Assembly (NCBI GenBank): GCA_032988165.1
Contig: JANTQF010000327.1
Span: 1-39,644 of the forward strand
Source of the DNA: Emmonsiellopsis sp. PD_33
Taxonomy: Eukaryota > Ascomycota > Eurotiomycetes > Onygenales > Ajellomycetaceae
Reading direction: 5' to 3'
Length of the DNA: 39,644 bases
The notes under the pieces were generated by a model. That model was not told the DNA's origin. It did no database searches and saw only the letters and a program-made list of their open reading frames with translations. Below are positions 1 through 13,200 of this stretch, piece after piece. Both the position numbers and the translations under genes were made by a program. The first letter of the stretch is position 1; the number at the start of each line of letters is the position of its first letter.

Positions 1-80
1 GGTGGGGCTATTGGTCGCAGTTTTTTTTTACTGTTCTCTTGTTGGTTAGCTGGCATTTTCATATTTTCTTTGTACATTTT

Positions 81-235
81 TCCCCCCTCCCCGACCCCTT
101 CCCACCCCCCTCCCCCCAGGCAGGATAAAAACGCATTTTTCCCCCCCCCCCAAGCATTTTGGTTTCGGATTTCCCCCGATTCACCAAAGGGTTTTTTCCC
201 CTCCCCCCCCCCCCCCCTTTTTTTCCCCCAAGCAC
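81..235. repeat. Poly-C / poly-T homopolymer-rich tract
   Basis: Several uninterrupted runs of C (about 10-15 bases) alternate with T runs, notably at about 81-120, 140-152 and 198-235. This is simple sequence and is not coding. It is prone to length variation and to sequencing or assembly error. Confidence 0.8.
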
Positions 236-1430
236 ATACTGCTAGGAAACCAACGGGATTATTTGGACTCGGATAGAGACTAGAGAACTAGACATAGAGA
301 AATCATGATAGAAAGACTTAGAACTGCATTGACAAACATCATCTCTTGTGCCCTTTTTCCTTTACGTTGTGGCTAGTTTTTTCTCTTTTCGCTTTTGGCC
401 ATTGCGGGAAAAGCCCATGTTTGGCTCTCACGGCAGCACGGCAACTGGCAAAATACCTACCGGTTTAATCTAGGTTTATATTGTTTTTCACTCTTCTTCC
501 CCCCCTCCCCACTCACAATGAATGCCTTTCCGTTCCTGATAATGCGCCGTGTAAATAGGAAGGGGTTTATCTACATGCAGCAGCAGGGAGAGAAAGGGAG
601 CTACACTTTCCATGCCGCTAGTTAACCACCAGCTTTAACACTGGTTATTCATTTTGTTTTGCTCATATTTAGCTACCTTAACGTGTTGGTTAATCTTTAT
701 TACTTCCGAAAAACAGGGGAATATAAAGATTGATGAGTGATGTACATACAATCTACATACTATATGTATAAATATTGAGACGCTACATGGAACACAGCAC
801 ACGAACACATATATAACCCAGATCGAACAATCTTAAATAGCTAGTTACCCCCCCCAATACGCCAGTTAGCTGATAAGAACATCTAAATGATAAACATACC
901 TCCATACCTCCATACCCGCATCCCCTCTCCCTGAGCCTTAACCTTCTCTTGGCAACCTTAAAAGAATCTTAACCCAACCAAATCCAACCCAACCCAATCA
1001 CCAACACAGCCCTGGAGCTAAATTCAGCCCAACCTAAATCTGAAACACACTTAAAAGCCCCTGATTTCCCTTGGGCCTCTGCTTGGCATGTTTGTTTGTC
1101 TTTGGCGAATGATGGCAAGGCTGCTTGTTGGGTATCTTTGTTTGTGGCTGTTTTGTGTGCTGTCTGTGCATTGGGAAATGCATGCTGATTGAAGTAAGGC
1201 TGGCATGTCATGGTATGGGAATGATGCCTTCAGTATGCCATGCAGTAGTTGACAGGACAAAGGGCGTATTATGGCTGGCATTTATACTCGTAGTTAGTGA
1301 CTCTATTTTGGGTGTTTGGTGTATTGTATAAAGTGGCCCGAATAAGATTGGTCTAGAAGAGCTGAAGAAGGACAAAGAAAGAAAAGAAGAAAAGGGATAA
1401 AGAGGACTTGATTGTGGTTTAAATTGGAAG

Positions 1431-1448
1431 GCTATGTACGTACATAGC
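1431..1448. repeat. Perfect 18-bp palindrome
   Basis: The sequence GCTATGTACGTACATAGC is its own reverse complement. It lies in non-coding DNA just upstream of a G-run and GATGGT-type repeats. No function is assigned. Confidence 0.85.
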
Positions 1449-3217
1449 TGGAGATGTTTATAGGATGTGGTGGGGGGGGGGTGAGATCTTAGATCTTACA
1501 TGTGATGATGGTGATGATGATGGTGGTAGCTGATACATTAAGGTTTCAATCAATAGCTAAGAATAGTAACTAGTTAATTATGTAGCTGATTAGTTATATC
1601 ACTCAGTGCAGGGCTGCTCTCTTTATGTCACTCATGTTGGCATCTGTTTCATGCTTGAAAGGACCAGCCAGGTGGTGAAGTTTGATTTGGCTGTGGTGGA
1701 AAGTATATCCGTAAGCCCGTATAAAAGGCTGGCTATTCATGTGCATTCTAGAATTAATACTAGTATGTAGCTGCTCTGTTATCCCTGGTTATAGATTACT
1801 TGAATTATAGTTAGTAGACAGGCGGTTCATAGATGTATGTAGTTTAGAAACCTGGGATGGATTTCCATCTATGAGAACTATTTCTTGAAAGGAAAGTAAA
1901 GCCTGCTCACCCTGAAAAAATCATGAGATTGGCCTGTTTATTTGAACATTATTATTTACCTCTTAGCTCTAGTATATAGCAATTAATCCCTCTTATATTC
2001 CTGGCGGACAAAATGCTTGCTGATTGATGCTATGCAGACACAAGAACCAAGCAACACCATCAATCCACACAAAGGGCCATGGCCTCTTTATTCCCAAACC
2101 ACATCCATCACAAAGCACGGAGTCTATTTCCATTCAGCACGCTATGCTACCCCTCTTTGAAACAATAGAGCCCTCTCTTTACCAACTCCTGCTGCCAACC
2201 TTCGTTTCTCAACATCGCCAATGGGAGTGCGGGATGCACCGGTTATGTATGGAATGCTGGGATCACCCAATCAGACGGGCGGCAAGGCAACAAAAAGAAA
2301 AAGAATCTTTTGGAATGGGAGGGTGAATACCTTCATTGTGTGTGTGGAATTTCATATTCTGTACTCTGTATGACAAGAAATTCTCCAGGGACACAGGGTT
2401 GAAATCTTCTTCGCCCCTCCTCTTGTCCCTTGCCTAAAATCTTAACCCCTTGCAAGGGTTAGGTTGCAATGTAAAGAGTGACAGGTGGTGATCTTTCTTT
2501 TCAAGAAATAAGTAAAATTTCACTGCTCTCCACTTTCTGTAGTAATTTTCTTTTCCTTTTTTCTTTTTCCTATTTAGTTATTTAGCCTGGCCAGGAAAAA
2601 AACACGGCGACGAAGAAGCTCGGAGGGATAATACATAACCACACGGTAGATTATGAAGCCAGCTATGTTACGCATAAGGGGTAAAAACAGGCGGAGGTAT
2701 TTGCTTATGATGACGGCGGGCAAATAGCAGCACATTTTTTTTTTATTCTTTCCCCCCTGAACTGCGCGTGGGGAACACGAGGATGTTTGATTATCCGCTC
2801 TCCCCCCTGCGTGGCTTTGCTTCACCGTCCTCATCTGCTCTTGGAGTTCTGGATGCTGGACTTGACTCCCTTGCGGAGTGTATCTGTAGGACTGGCAGTA
2901 AGTAGAAGGATGGATAATCCGGTCTGGACATTTGTTTCCAAGTTTTCTCCTGGCAGAGAATCCGCAACGGAGCAGGGTAGGGGAAATTGCAATTGGCGCG
3001 CATGTTCGACCAAGGATGTCTAGTGCTGCCACGGGGGATCTGATCTTGTTATTTCTGCGCCGCAGCATCAGCAAGCAAGCAGGGAGGGTGAAAATCAGGA
3101 CAGCGGCATTTCCAGTTTCCCAGCAGCAACAGACCTAGACCACTGCAAGCACCAGACTCAATCAGCGTTGTAGCTATCCTGGCGCATACCTGGAGGTTTG
3201 ATGCTCCGGATAGCCAA

Positions 3218-3273
3218 GTACCGGTACCTGTCACTGGGCGGCAGAACAGCGGTGCACGAGGTACCAGTACCTC
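3218..3273. repeat. Two related GTACC palindromes in the teaA upstream region
   Basis: GTACCGGTAC at 3218-3227 is a perfect palindrome. GAGGTACCAGTACCTC at 3258-3273 is a perfect inverted repeat with 7-bp arms and a 2-bp centre. The two share GGTACC/GTACC cores 31 bp apart, about 0.9 kb upstream of the teaA start codon. They could be a regulatory protein site or chance. Confidence 0.6.
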
Positions 3274-4155
3274 CGCGTGCTAGGCCCAATCGGGGGTCTT
3301 GGCGGTAAGCCCCCTACTCCCGCCCAACTCTCTTTTTTCCCCGTCGACGACCACGAACCTCTCGACATGACCTCGACCACCACGACGACATCGCCGGCTT
3401 CTCCTCTGCTGGCCTTGGATCTCGCTGTCCGGTTCTGAGTCGCCCCGGCCAGCCCCCGCCCATGACTGCTCCTCCTTGCCGTGCCTGACGAGGTCGCTCA
3501 CACCCGCCATTGTCGTGCTCCTGTTGGCTTCCTTGCTGCCCGTCTGAGCCCCAACCTCCCTCCCTGCCTCTCGACATCTCGCATCTCGCATTTCGCATCG
3601 CCCCTTTCGCATTCCCCTCCCGTTCCGCTATCCGATTCCCCACGACTGCTATCGGATTGCGTGTCTGGCAAAGTGTCCAATGTTCCCTCTGTTTGTGTCT
3701 CCATTCGAATCTCCCGCCGCTGCCCCGTGGTCGGATTGCTAGCTTGGCCGTGGTTCAGGAACGCCAGTCAACCCTGGGTCCGCAACAATCCAGGAACCAC
3801 CCTTATTTCTATCCGGTACTTCCATCCTCCTGAGCCGTCTGTCTGGCCATCGTCTGCCGCCCGTTACCCTATGACTTGATGGCTATGAATCGGCCCAATA
3901 GTGAACTGACAGAGCATGTAGAGTGAGCACCTCCATCCTCATTCGCAACCGTACGCTGGGCACGATTTGCCCGTGACGAAACCGACCCATCTCCTTTGCC
4001 CGACGCTGCCACGCTCTGACGACCTCCGCTGTCATTGACATCGCTATTTAAACCCGTCACCTCCGTTTTCCTACCCGTCCTTTCGCTCCTCCCCTCCTCC
4101 CCTCTTTCCGTCCTGGTAGATTAATTTCACGGGGACTCGCCTCAATTCTCTCGCC

Positions 4156-7100
4156 ATGGCGTTCCTTTTCAAGTCAAAAAAGCACAACCAAAACGGGCCT
4201 TTGCCTGCGGCTACCAGAAACATCCATACATCAGAAGGAACGGCGACCGGCTCGTCAGCCGTACCGCCCAATGGGCTACGAGATCGTGATGGTGGGCCAG
4301 TGCAGTCGCCTGGGAGCAGCGTGAATAATTCTTTGAACTCTTTGAGCGGGACAAACAGTCCAGATCAAACAAGAACACGGAGGGATAGGGCGGATTCAGA
4401 ACCCCAGGTTCGTTCTCCCAACTATTTTCAACGAGGATATCCGTCCACCTCTTTTTTTAATCTGCCATTGCTTTCTACCACTTTGGAATTGTGTGTCGCC
4501 TCTACTAACATTCCCGTCTTCAGGGTCCCCGGGGACAGTTACAAAATGGAAGTACGCCCTCGCCCGCCCCTAACCCTGCTCTCTTCCCGTGGTCGCAACG
4601 TCGAATGAACTTCCCCACTCCGAATCCCCGACCGTTCCCGCGATATGGCGCCGCCGTTAATTCCGTTGCATCGAAAGAAGGTGACATTTACTTGATGGGT
4701 GGACTGGTGGATGGAGCGACTGCCAAAGGAGATTTATGGATGGTGGAGAGCAACGGAGGCAACATGTCCTGCTTCCCGATAAACCCTGTAACAGAGGGTC
4801 CTGGTCCCCGAGTTGGCCATGCAAGCTTGCTCGTTGGGAACGCCTTTATCGTTTTTGGCGGAGACACGAAAACGGATGAACATGATACCTTGGATGATAC
4901 ACTGTACTTGCTTAATACCTGTATGCCCCCATGCCCCAGCCCCCTAGCTTTCCAATCTCGCTCCACGGAATACTCACTACTCATACAGCTTCTCGACAGT
5001 GGTCTCGCGCCGTTCCACCCGGTCCTCGACCTAAGGGTAGATACGGCCATACTTTGAATATACTGGGCTCTAAGATCTATATCTTTGGTGGTCAAGTTGA
5101 CGGCTTTTTCTTTAATGATTTGATTGCCTTCGATCTTAATGCACTTCAAAACCCCGCCAACAAGTGGGAATTCTTAATCCGCAGCAGCCATGACGGTGGA
5201 CCTCCTGCGGGCCAAATACCGCAAGCTCGAACGAACCATACTATTGTCAGTTTCAACGATAAACTTTACCTGTAAGTCTTGACTTGAGTCATTAAATAAT
5301 AAAATTAATACTGACGTTACTAGCTTCGGTGGCACGAACGGAGTGCAATGGTTTAATGATGTCTGGTCCTATGACCCTAGAACCAATCTGTGGACCCAGC
5401 TAGACTATGTTGGATTTGTACCTGCAGCCAGAGAAGGACATGCTGCTGCCATAATTGGTGATGTTATGTATATCTTTTCGGGCCGGACTGAAGAAGGCAC
5501 GGATTTAGGCGATCTCGCCGCGTTCCGTATTCCTACCAGGCGATGGTACTCTTTCCAGAACATGGGACCTTCGCCATCCCCACGCTCCGGTCATAGCATG
5601 ACCGCATTTGGGAAACAAATCATAGTCCTCGGTGGTGAGCCAAGCACTGCCCCGCGAGATCCAGAGGAGCTTAGCCTGGTCTATGTCTTGGATACTGCGA
5701 AGATCCGATACCCTAGCGAACAAAGCCCCACATCTCCAACAGGACAAGGACCTCGAAAGCTCGGACCCCCTGATCGTCAGCCTGTATCCGGTCGTACATC
5801 ACGCGAGGCACAAAATCCAACGCCAGATCTACAGGCACGCCGGGGACCACCATCAGGTCGTGATAGTGCTGCTGCAGGACGGCCTGGCGAGTCGAGTCCC
5901 GCCCCTGGCCAAAATTCCCGCCTACCACGTGCATCCATCGCTCAAGCACCAGCTGGTCCACCTCCCCCAGGGCAAGCACCGACTCCCAGGGGCCCTACCC
6001 CCAGCTCATCAGGCTCTCGAAGCAAGCCACCTAAGGGAGAAAGAGGCCCCGTCGCGCCCCTTGAAAACCTCAGGGGCGTTGGTAACGACAGGGATAGGCA
6101 ATCGCCCGTGATGCGGGATGCGAAAGTCAATGTCTGGCCAGGACGAGAACAGAGTCCCATTGCAGCAGGCCGGCGCACACCAACCCAGCAGTCTTCTTCC
6201 CGATTATCTGCCAGAGCTATGGAAGCTGGCGAAGCCGCGCCACTAGTTGCCCCATCGAGACAGCGTTCCCTTCGCCAACGGCACCAAAATTCGATCGATA
6301 GCGTGGATGACTCCATCCTTGGTAAGGGGCCTGGTAGCGTCGATGGATCAGAGCCAAGGAGTTACAGGAATTCTAGGAACTTTGCAGACGAACCTCGTTC
6401 ACCGCGACTTACACCCCACCAGGAAGCTCTCATCAAGGAGCTTGAAGCTGCCAAAAGCCGTAACGCTTGGTATGCTTCGGAATTAGCATTGGCACGCAAA
6501 GCAGGCTACACTGCTAACCCTCCCAACCCTTCTGTTCTTGACCAACGAGGACTAGATACATTCAAAGAAGAAGATCGACCGTTAATTGAGGCATTCCTTT
6601 CCATGCGATCAGAATTGGCGAAAATGCAAGCAGCGGTTGACCGCCAGGCAGCCATTGCTTCCAAACGAGTAGCCGAAGTGGAGCATCAGCGAGACGCTGC
6701 TATCAATGAAGCTGCCTTCGCTCAGGCGCGGTTTGCAGCACATTCAGGCAGCCAACGAGGGACACCACAATCAGAACGTAACGGCCGCGATATTGATGAC
6801 ATGAATGGCGACCGATCTACAGAAATAAGTCGTCGTCTAGCTATTGCCCTGGCCTCTCAAGCAGAAATGAAAGCGAAGGCCGATGCATTGATGTTAGAAA
6901 TGCAGGAAGAAAAGAAGGCCAGGGATTTGGCCGAGGAACTTCACGAGGTTACAAGTAAGAGACTGGCAGAATTAGAAACGCAAAACAGTAATTTCGAACT
7001 CGAGAGCCTGCGGACTGAGCTCCATCATTTGCAATCAGCATTCAGAGAGGAGGCTGCTCTCCGATCTGAAGCTGAAAGCTCCCTGAAGATGATTCAAATC

Positions 7101-8858
7101 GATAAAACCGAATTAACTCAGGAACTGGAGGATGTCACTAGCCGCCTAGAAAACCACGGTACCAATATTGGTTCTCTTCGCGAAGCTGTCACTGCTTCTT
7201 CTGCCAAAGCCGAGTTGATGGAGAGGCAGCTGGAGGAAGAACGCGAGCACCGCGAAGGCCTCGAACGCAAACTCCTACAGTTGAGAGCGGAGCATGAAGA
7301 GAGAACGACAGAGCTGGAAAATGCTACCCGACGACTGAAGGATGCCGAAGAAATGGCCGAAACCCATGCCCGGGAGGCGGAAAGCCACCGAGCAGCCTTC
7401 ATGGCCGGCTTGGATCGTGCATCGTCCGTCAATTCTGATCGCGCGAAATCGCTTGCCGATCAACGGGTTGCCGCTCTCCAAGAGCAAGTCGATCGTGCTA
7501 ATGAACTCGTTAAGACCAATCACGAGGCCGCAAATGATGCCTCTGGAAAACTTCGAGGGGCAGAAGAACGCATCGCAGGATTGGAACAATACCAGGAACA
7601 GGCGAGCAGGGAGGGCTTGCAGCTCCGTAGACAGCTCCAAGCAGCCTTGAAAGAGGGCCAGGCGCTTAGCAACGAGAACCGAGACATTAAGGCCCAACTG
7701 GAAAGCCAGCAGCGCGACGCGAGTGCTTTGGCCATCCAGCATGGCGCTCTCAAAGAATTACTTGGCGAGCGTGGCATAAACGCCGAAAACAGAAGGTCTC
7801 CACTGTTAGATTCACCTGGATCCCGATTCGGAACCCCAGAGCATGCTCGTCTCCGCGAACTGGAGCAACAGCTTCAATCAAATCTGAAAGCACACGAGGA
7901 AATGAAATCATCGTTTGAGCTCAGAGAGCAGGAGGCTGATCGCGCTTACCACGAGAAGCTTGAGCAGCTGGAAAACGATTACCAATCTGCTGTCCACTAT
8001 GTCAAGGGAACAGAGAAGATGCTGAAGAGGATGAAGGATGAGCTCTCGAAATACAAGTCCCAAAACTCCAAGCTGCAGAGTGAATTGGAGGCTGCTCTCA
8101 AGAAGGGTGACTCTCCTTCCTTATCACAGGAAGCTCCCGCCCAGTGGGAGGCCGAACGATCTACTTTGCAGCAATCCTTGACGGAACTTCAGTCCAAGAC
8201 CTCGTCTTCGATTTCTAACCTAGAAAGCCAGCTTGCGAAACTTAGAGAGGATTTGACAGCAGCACAAAAGGATAGGGATCAGAGTCGCTCCGAACAAGAA
8301 AACATCAAGGCCGAGTTGGACAATATCGCGGAGAAGAGTCGCTCCGACCTAGAGCAGCTGAAGAAGGAGAATTCCCTCCTCGAGACCCGCGCGTTGGATG
8401 CTGAGCAAAAGGTTACCATGCTTCTTGATCAAGTTGAATCGTCAGTCACGAATTATCGACGCCAATCTCAGCAAGTGTTGTCACAGTCCAACGGGCTAAA
8501 CCGCACTCACAGTAACGCTTCAAGTAACGTCGTTGCTGGTACAGGTGGTCGACCAAGGGCAGATAGCAATATTTCTCAAGACGACTCCTTCCTTGTTGAT
8601 CACCGTGGTTCTTTTGCTCTGGATTCCCTTGCTAGCGAGCTCGACGCCCTCCGAAGCCACTGGGAAACCACAAACCGAAGTTACCGCCTGAGCACCCAGT
8701 TCGACTTTGATCGAACGCCCACGAAAGAGACATACGGCGAAGCTGGATTGAGCGATAGCCTTGCGAGTTGGCGGAAGCGCTTGGATGAGGAAGAGGCCCG
8801 ATCCTCGACGCCTAACAAGGCTCCCGCAGCTGTCCCGCCAAAGGACAACATGATCTAA
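4156..8858 (+). CDS. teaA: Kelch-repeat/coiled-coil cell-end marker protein (Tea1/TeaA type)
   Basis: Four exons are inferred: 4156-4407, 4524-4920, 4989-5271 and 5324-8858. The introns are 116, 68 and 52 bp, with branch sites CTAAC in the first and CTGAC in the third. Together they encode 1,488 residues, close to the usual size of Tea1/TeaA proteins. After a Ser/Pro-rich N-terminus, Kelch repeats run from about residue 125 to 415 (IYLMGG, FIVFGG, IYIFGG, LYLFGG, MYIFSG and IIVLGG cores). A Pro/Ser-rich disordered linker follows, then long heptad-rich coiled coil from about 672 to 1345. Family members ride microtubule plus ends to the hyphal tip and mark the growth site, handing polarity to formins through a membrane-anchored partner. 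The first intron has a GTTCGT donor, weaker than usual. The Kelch plus coiled-coil order makes the family call firm; the exact symbol rests on family resemblance. Confidence 0.93.
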
Positions 8859-10215
8859 ATTATCGCTCGTTTCCGGCAGCCCGACTAAGACAGACCGGAG
8901 GTCTGCACTGGGAGGTCTTGAAACCTGTACTACTTGGTTGAATGATGGTTTGGCGGAGTAAGATGTGCCCTCTGATACCCTATACACCCGCAAAGCAGTG
9001 TTGCCTGATGGCCTGGAAACTTGCAATATATTCCCGCTCTTCTTGTACTGATTTGAAATTGCTACTCCTTTTGTTTTTCGCCCGTCCGCACTATTATACT
9101 CTTTCGTTTCTCTATTCCCTTCGTTCACTTTCTTATTCTCTTATTCTACTATTACTACTATTACTTTTATTTTCTCTCTGTTCCTTTTATTCTTTTTATC
9201 GCCACTTTTGTTCTTTTATATTGCCTGATACTCCTTGCTCTTATACCTCTTTCTCTTCTCTTTCTTTTCTCTTCATTTCTCCCCTATTCTCTGTGTCTAT
9301 TACTATGATTATCTGTACCCCTTTTTATTGTTCATCTCTTCTGCTAGACAGGCCAGGGATAACACTACGGTATATATATATACGTATATTTGAGCCAGAA
9401 TTCTTCGGTTGTTCATGTCCTATTTTGCATGCTTATCATGTCGTTTTTGACCTTGGCGGACTTTTTTCCTCGATTCTTTTTGGAATGAATGAACTTGGAT
9501 AAACCCCGTTTCCTCTCTTTACTCGCCTCCCTCTCTCCTTTGGATTTCTGATGTAATGGTTTTCATTATGGTTACCCGTCTCAGACTTCGAACATGTTTG
9601 CGACCACTGCGATATTGACGCTCCTTTTTTTGGTCCTTTTTAATTGCCTTTGGGAATTATTGGAATGCTTTCATTTGTTTACCTTCCCCCCGTTGGTTTG
9701 GGGGGCTTTTCAGTTACTTGCCTGGATATCCTTGCCTTTTTCTTTTCATATTTTTGGAAATAGTATTGTCTATCTATCTAGTTAGTTATTTGGGGAAACT
9801 ATGGAAATACTTTTTTGGTTTTATTTTGTTTGATACGGGTTACATTTTTGCTTTTCGGCCCCTATCAGGCTGTTCTGTGTGATCTCGTTCGGAATTAGCG
9901 CGGGCGGTGGGAATGGTCTCATGGCTGTTTGGGTTTGGCTAATGTTATATTTCAGGTCTGGATTTGCGAGGACTTCGGATCACGCATAGATCCCGATGTC
10001 GCCCTAGAAAATATTGGAAGGTAAATGTTCTGATTGATTTACTATTCAACGGTACGATTGGAGTTTTTTAAGGCCAACGACATTCAACAAGAATCTGATA
10101 TTTCGTTAGGGAATCTATATACAATACAGGATAGCAAAACTCCAGCCGAATTTATCGCAATAACGACAAACACCAAAGCTAAAAGCAAAAGCAAAAGCAA
10201 CACCTGAACAACCCC
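8859..10215. other. Convergent 3' spacer, pyrimidine-rich
   Basis: This 1.36-kb stretch lies between the stop codons of two convergent genes. From about 9050 to 9330 the + strand is almost entirely T and C. An alternating TA tract sits near 9370-9390 and a short AAAAGC triplet repeat near 10172-10200. Small frames such as 8942-9502 translate to Ser/Leu/Phe-rich low-complexity sequence and are not credible genes. The region probably holds both 3' UTRs. Confidence 0.6.
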
Positions 10216-13200
10216 TTAATTTGTCTCCTGAATCGATCTATATCTATCCACTGAACCCTTTGCCAAAAACTGCTCCTTAACCACCCCATTCACCTTTGCC
10301 TCCTCTCCGCCCTCAACTCCCCAAGCACCACCACCCGGTGTATGCAAAACAATCCGATCACCCCGCCCCATCTTTACCGTCGCCTTTGCACCAAGACTAA
10401 CCACGCTCTCCTCCCCCGTCTCCCCATTCCTCCTCACCCACATATTCTTCCCAGACGCCCCTGGCCCACCGCCCTGCAAACCATACGGCTGATGACTCCG
10501 GCGCTCCGACAAAATCGAGCACTGAACGGGGATCAAAAACTCAATATCCCGCACCACCCCATCACCACCGGCGTGCGCACCACTACCACCAGACCCTGCT
10601 CGCAAGGAGAACTCCCGCAGGATACAGGGATACCTCTTCTCGAAGACCTCCGGATCCGTGATGCGCGTGTTTGTCATGTGCGTATGCACACCACTTTGTC
10701 CAACCCACGACGGCCCGGCACCGCTCCCGCCCGCAATTGTCTCATAGTATCCAAATCCATCAACATGTTCACCACTCTCAGTCTTCCCACCCGTGCCAAA
10801 GGTGAGGTTGTTGCAACAGCCCTGTGATGCGGCGCAGGCGCTGAATGCCTTTAGCACTACATCAGTGATGCGCTGGGAGGTGAGGACGTTCCCACCAACA
10901 ACACCAGCGCCCTTGGACGGCGAGAGGAGCGTGCGGGGCGGAATGCGGATGTCAATTGGGTTTAGACAGCCCTGGTTGAGTGGGATATCTGACCGGACGA
11001 GGGCACGCAGGCAGTAGATGATTGCGGAATGGGTGATGGCTGTTGGCGCATTGGTGTTTCCAAACACCTCGCAGCCCGTACCGGCGAAGTCAAAGACGGC
11101 CTCGCCTTTTTCGCCATCAATGGTGATGGTTAGTTCGATAGGGGTACCGTCGTCCATGCGGTCGATGGCATGCAGCGTGTTACCCATGGCAGTCGCAGTG
11201 GTCTTGAGCAGTTCACGCACCGCGATCTCCGCCGTGCTTTGGATCGCGTACATGTACGTGTGCACCCGCTCGAGGCCGTATTCCTTGATCAGCCCGTTGA
11301 TCAGCGCAATGCCCCGTTGGTTCGCGGCGACTTGCGCGCGCAGATCGGACATGTTATCCTGCAGACAGCGGGTGCCGGAGCAGCCTTCGTACTGGGCGGG
11401 TTCCTTCAGGAGGAGCTGGGTCATGCGTTCCTCGTTGAAGACGCCGCCGCTGACGAGCTTCTCGGCCTCGATCGCTGCGCCCTCTTGCCACAGCTCTGTA
11501 CTCGTCGGCGGCATGGAGCCGGGAAGACACCCGCCGATATCTGCATGGTGGCCGCGCGAGGCGACGTAGAAGACTATCTCGCCCTTGTCGAATACGGGGG
11601 TTATGACGGTGATGTCGGGGAGATGGGTGCCGCCGCAGCTCGGGTGGTTGGAGACGAGCACGTCGCCGTCTTGTAATTTGCCTGCCCAGTATTTGTGCTG
11701 GTAGCGGACGGCGAATTGCATGGAACCTAAGTGGACGGGGACATGGGGTGCGTTGGCGACGAGGCCGCCGTCGGGGGAGAAGAGGGCGCAGGAGAAGTCG
11801 AGGCGTTCTTTGATGTTTGTTGAGACGGAGGTTTTTTGCAGGGTTCGTCCCATTTGTTCGGCGATGGACATGAAGCGGTTGCCGAAGATGGAGAGCTGGA
11901 TGGGGCTGATGTTCGTGGTCGAGGCTGTTGTGGCGGCAGCGTCGATGGCGGGGATTTTCTTCTTCAGGTCGATGACGACGCAGCTCGCGAGGATGCTTGC
12001 TACGGCGCCGGGGACGAGGACGATGGTTTGTGTTTGGTCGATGATCATGGCCGGGCCGTGGATCTGGGAGCCCTTCTCTAGCTCTTCGAGTTTGAAGACG
12101 GGCGTGGCAACGCGGCCATGCTCGGCGCCGAAGTAGACGTCTGTGAGTTCTTTGGCGTCCGTTGCGGCGATGGGTTTGAGGGTTGCGTTTTTCATTTGCA
12201 TATAGGGGCTAATCTCCTCCTGTCTCGACGAAGAAGCAATGCTCCGCACCCGAATATCATCCACGAGAATCTGCTTATCCTTGGACAAGAAACCAAACTC
12301 GATTTGATGTCGCTTGTTAAACTCAGCATCGAAATCCCAATCCTCGCCCTTCAGAATCATAAGCGCCGTGCTCGTACCCTCATGGCGCATATTCAGATAC
12401 ATCTCATGTCGAATGTTGTCCCGCGAGAAGCCTTGTGCTTCCAGCTCAGAGGTGGAGGTCTCAGCCAACGCCTCTAGCTTCGATTGGAATTCTGATTGCG
12501 TTGCGGCGGAGAAGACGTCGGAAGCAGGCTGCTGGACCTCATGGACAACATCTGCAAGAGCCATTCCGTACGCGGACAAGATGGAAGAGTACTTGTGGAT
12601 AATGACACGGGAGATTCCTAGAACAGCTGCGACAGAGCAAGCGTGCTGGCCTCCCGCACCGCCGAAGCATGACAAGTGATGAACGGACGTGTCGTAGCCA
12701 CGAGCCTCGGTCAACGCACGAATCGGGCGCGACATGGACTCGTTGGCAACAGACAAGAATCCCAGTGCGACTTCTTCGGGGGTAAATTCATTCCACCCCT
12801 TGGAGCGCTGCTCCTCATTGATTTTGCTCGTCAGTTCTGTGAACTTTTGCCGCGTAATTTCGACATCTAGTGGCTCGTTCTCCTGCGGCCCAAAGATTTT
12901 GGGGAAATACTCTGGTAGCAGGCGGCCGAGGAAGAGGTTTGCGTCGGTCACGGTCAGGGGACCGCCCTTGCGGTAGCAGGCGGGACCTGGGTGTGCAGAG
13001 GCGGATTCAGGTCCAACGACGAAGAGGCCGTTGCGCCAGAAGAGAATCGAGCCGCCACCGGCTGCAACGGTGTTGATGTCTAATTGGGGCGACTGGATTG
13101 AGACACCGGCAATTGTGGTTTCGAAGACGTGCTCGTAGACACCAGAATAGCGGGATACTGGGAGAGATTGTCAGAATGGCATATAGCTTAAGGGGGGAAT

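Larger units (their letters stand above)
1..4155. other. Gene-poor 4.1-kb leader upstream of teaA
   Basis: No open frame in this stretch is long or protein-like enough to call a gene. The short frames at 2024-2326, 2574-3074 and 3481-3879 are low-complexity or strand shadows. The first 250 bases hold long C and T homopolymers. 1,370-1,560 is purine-rich with short repeats, and 3,290-4,150 is GC- and pyrimidine-rich, as expected for a fungal promoter plus 5' leader. A strong CT stretch at about 4076-4110 lies just upstream of the teaA start. Large promoters or leaders are known for fungal polarity genes, but a non-coding transcript cannot be excluded. Confidence 0.6.

Noticed and set aside
2574..3074. 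166-codon minus-strand frame upstream of teaA
   Set aside because: The translation has no recognisable domain and mixed composition, overlaps equally open frames on the other strand, and lies in GC-rich leader sequence.
3481..3879. 132-codon plus-strand frame in the teaA leader
   Set aside because: Ser/Pro-rich low-complexity translation over a pyrimidine-rich promoter segment; open frames on the minus strand are just as long.
8942..9502. 186-codon plus-strand frame after teaA
   Set aside because: It is a by-product of the T/C-rich tract, which encodes runs of Ser, Leu and Phe without stops.
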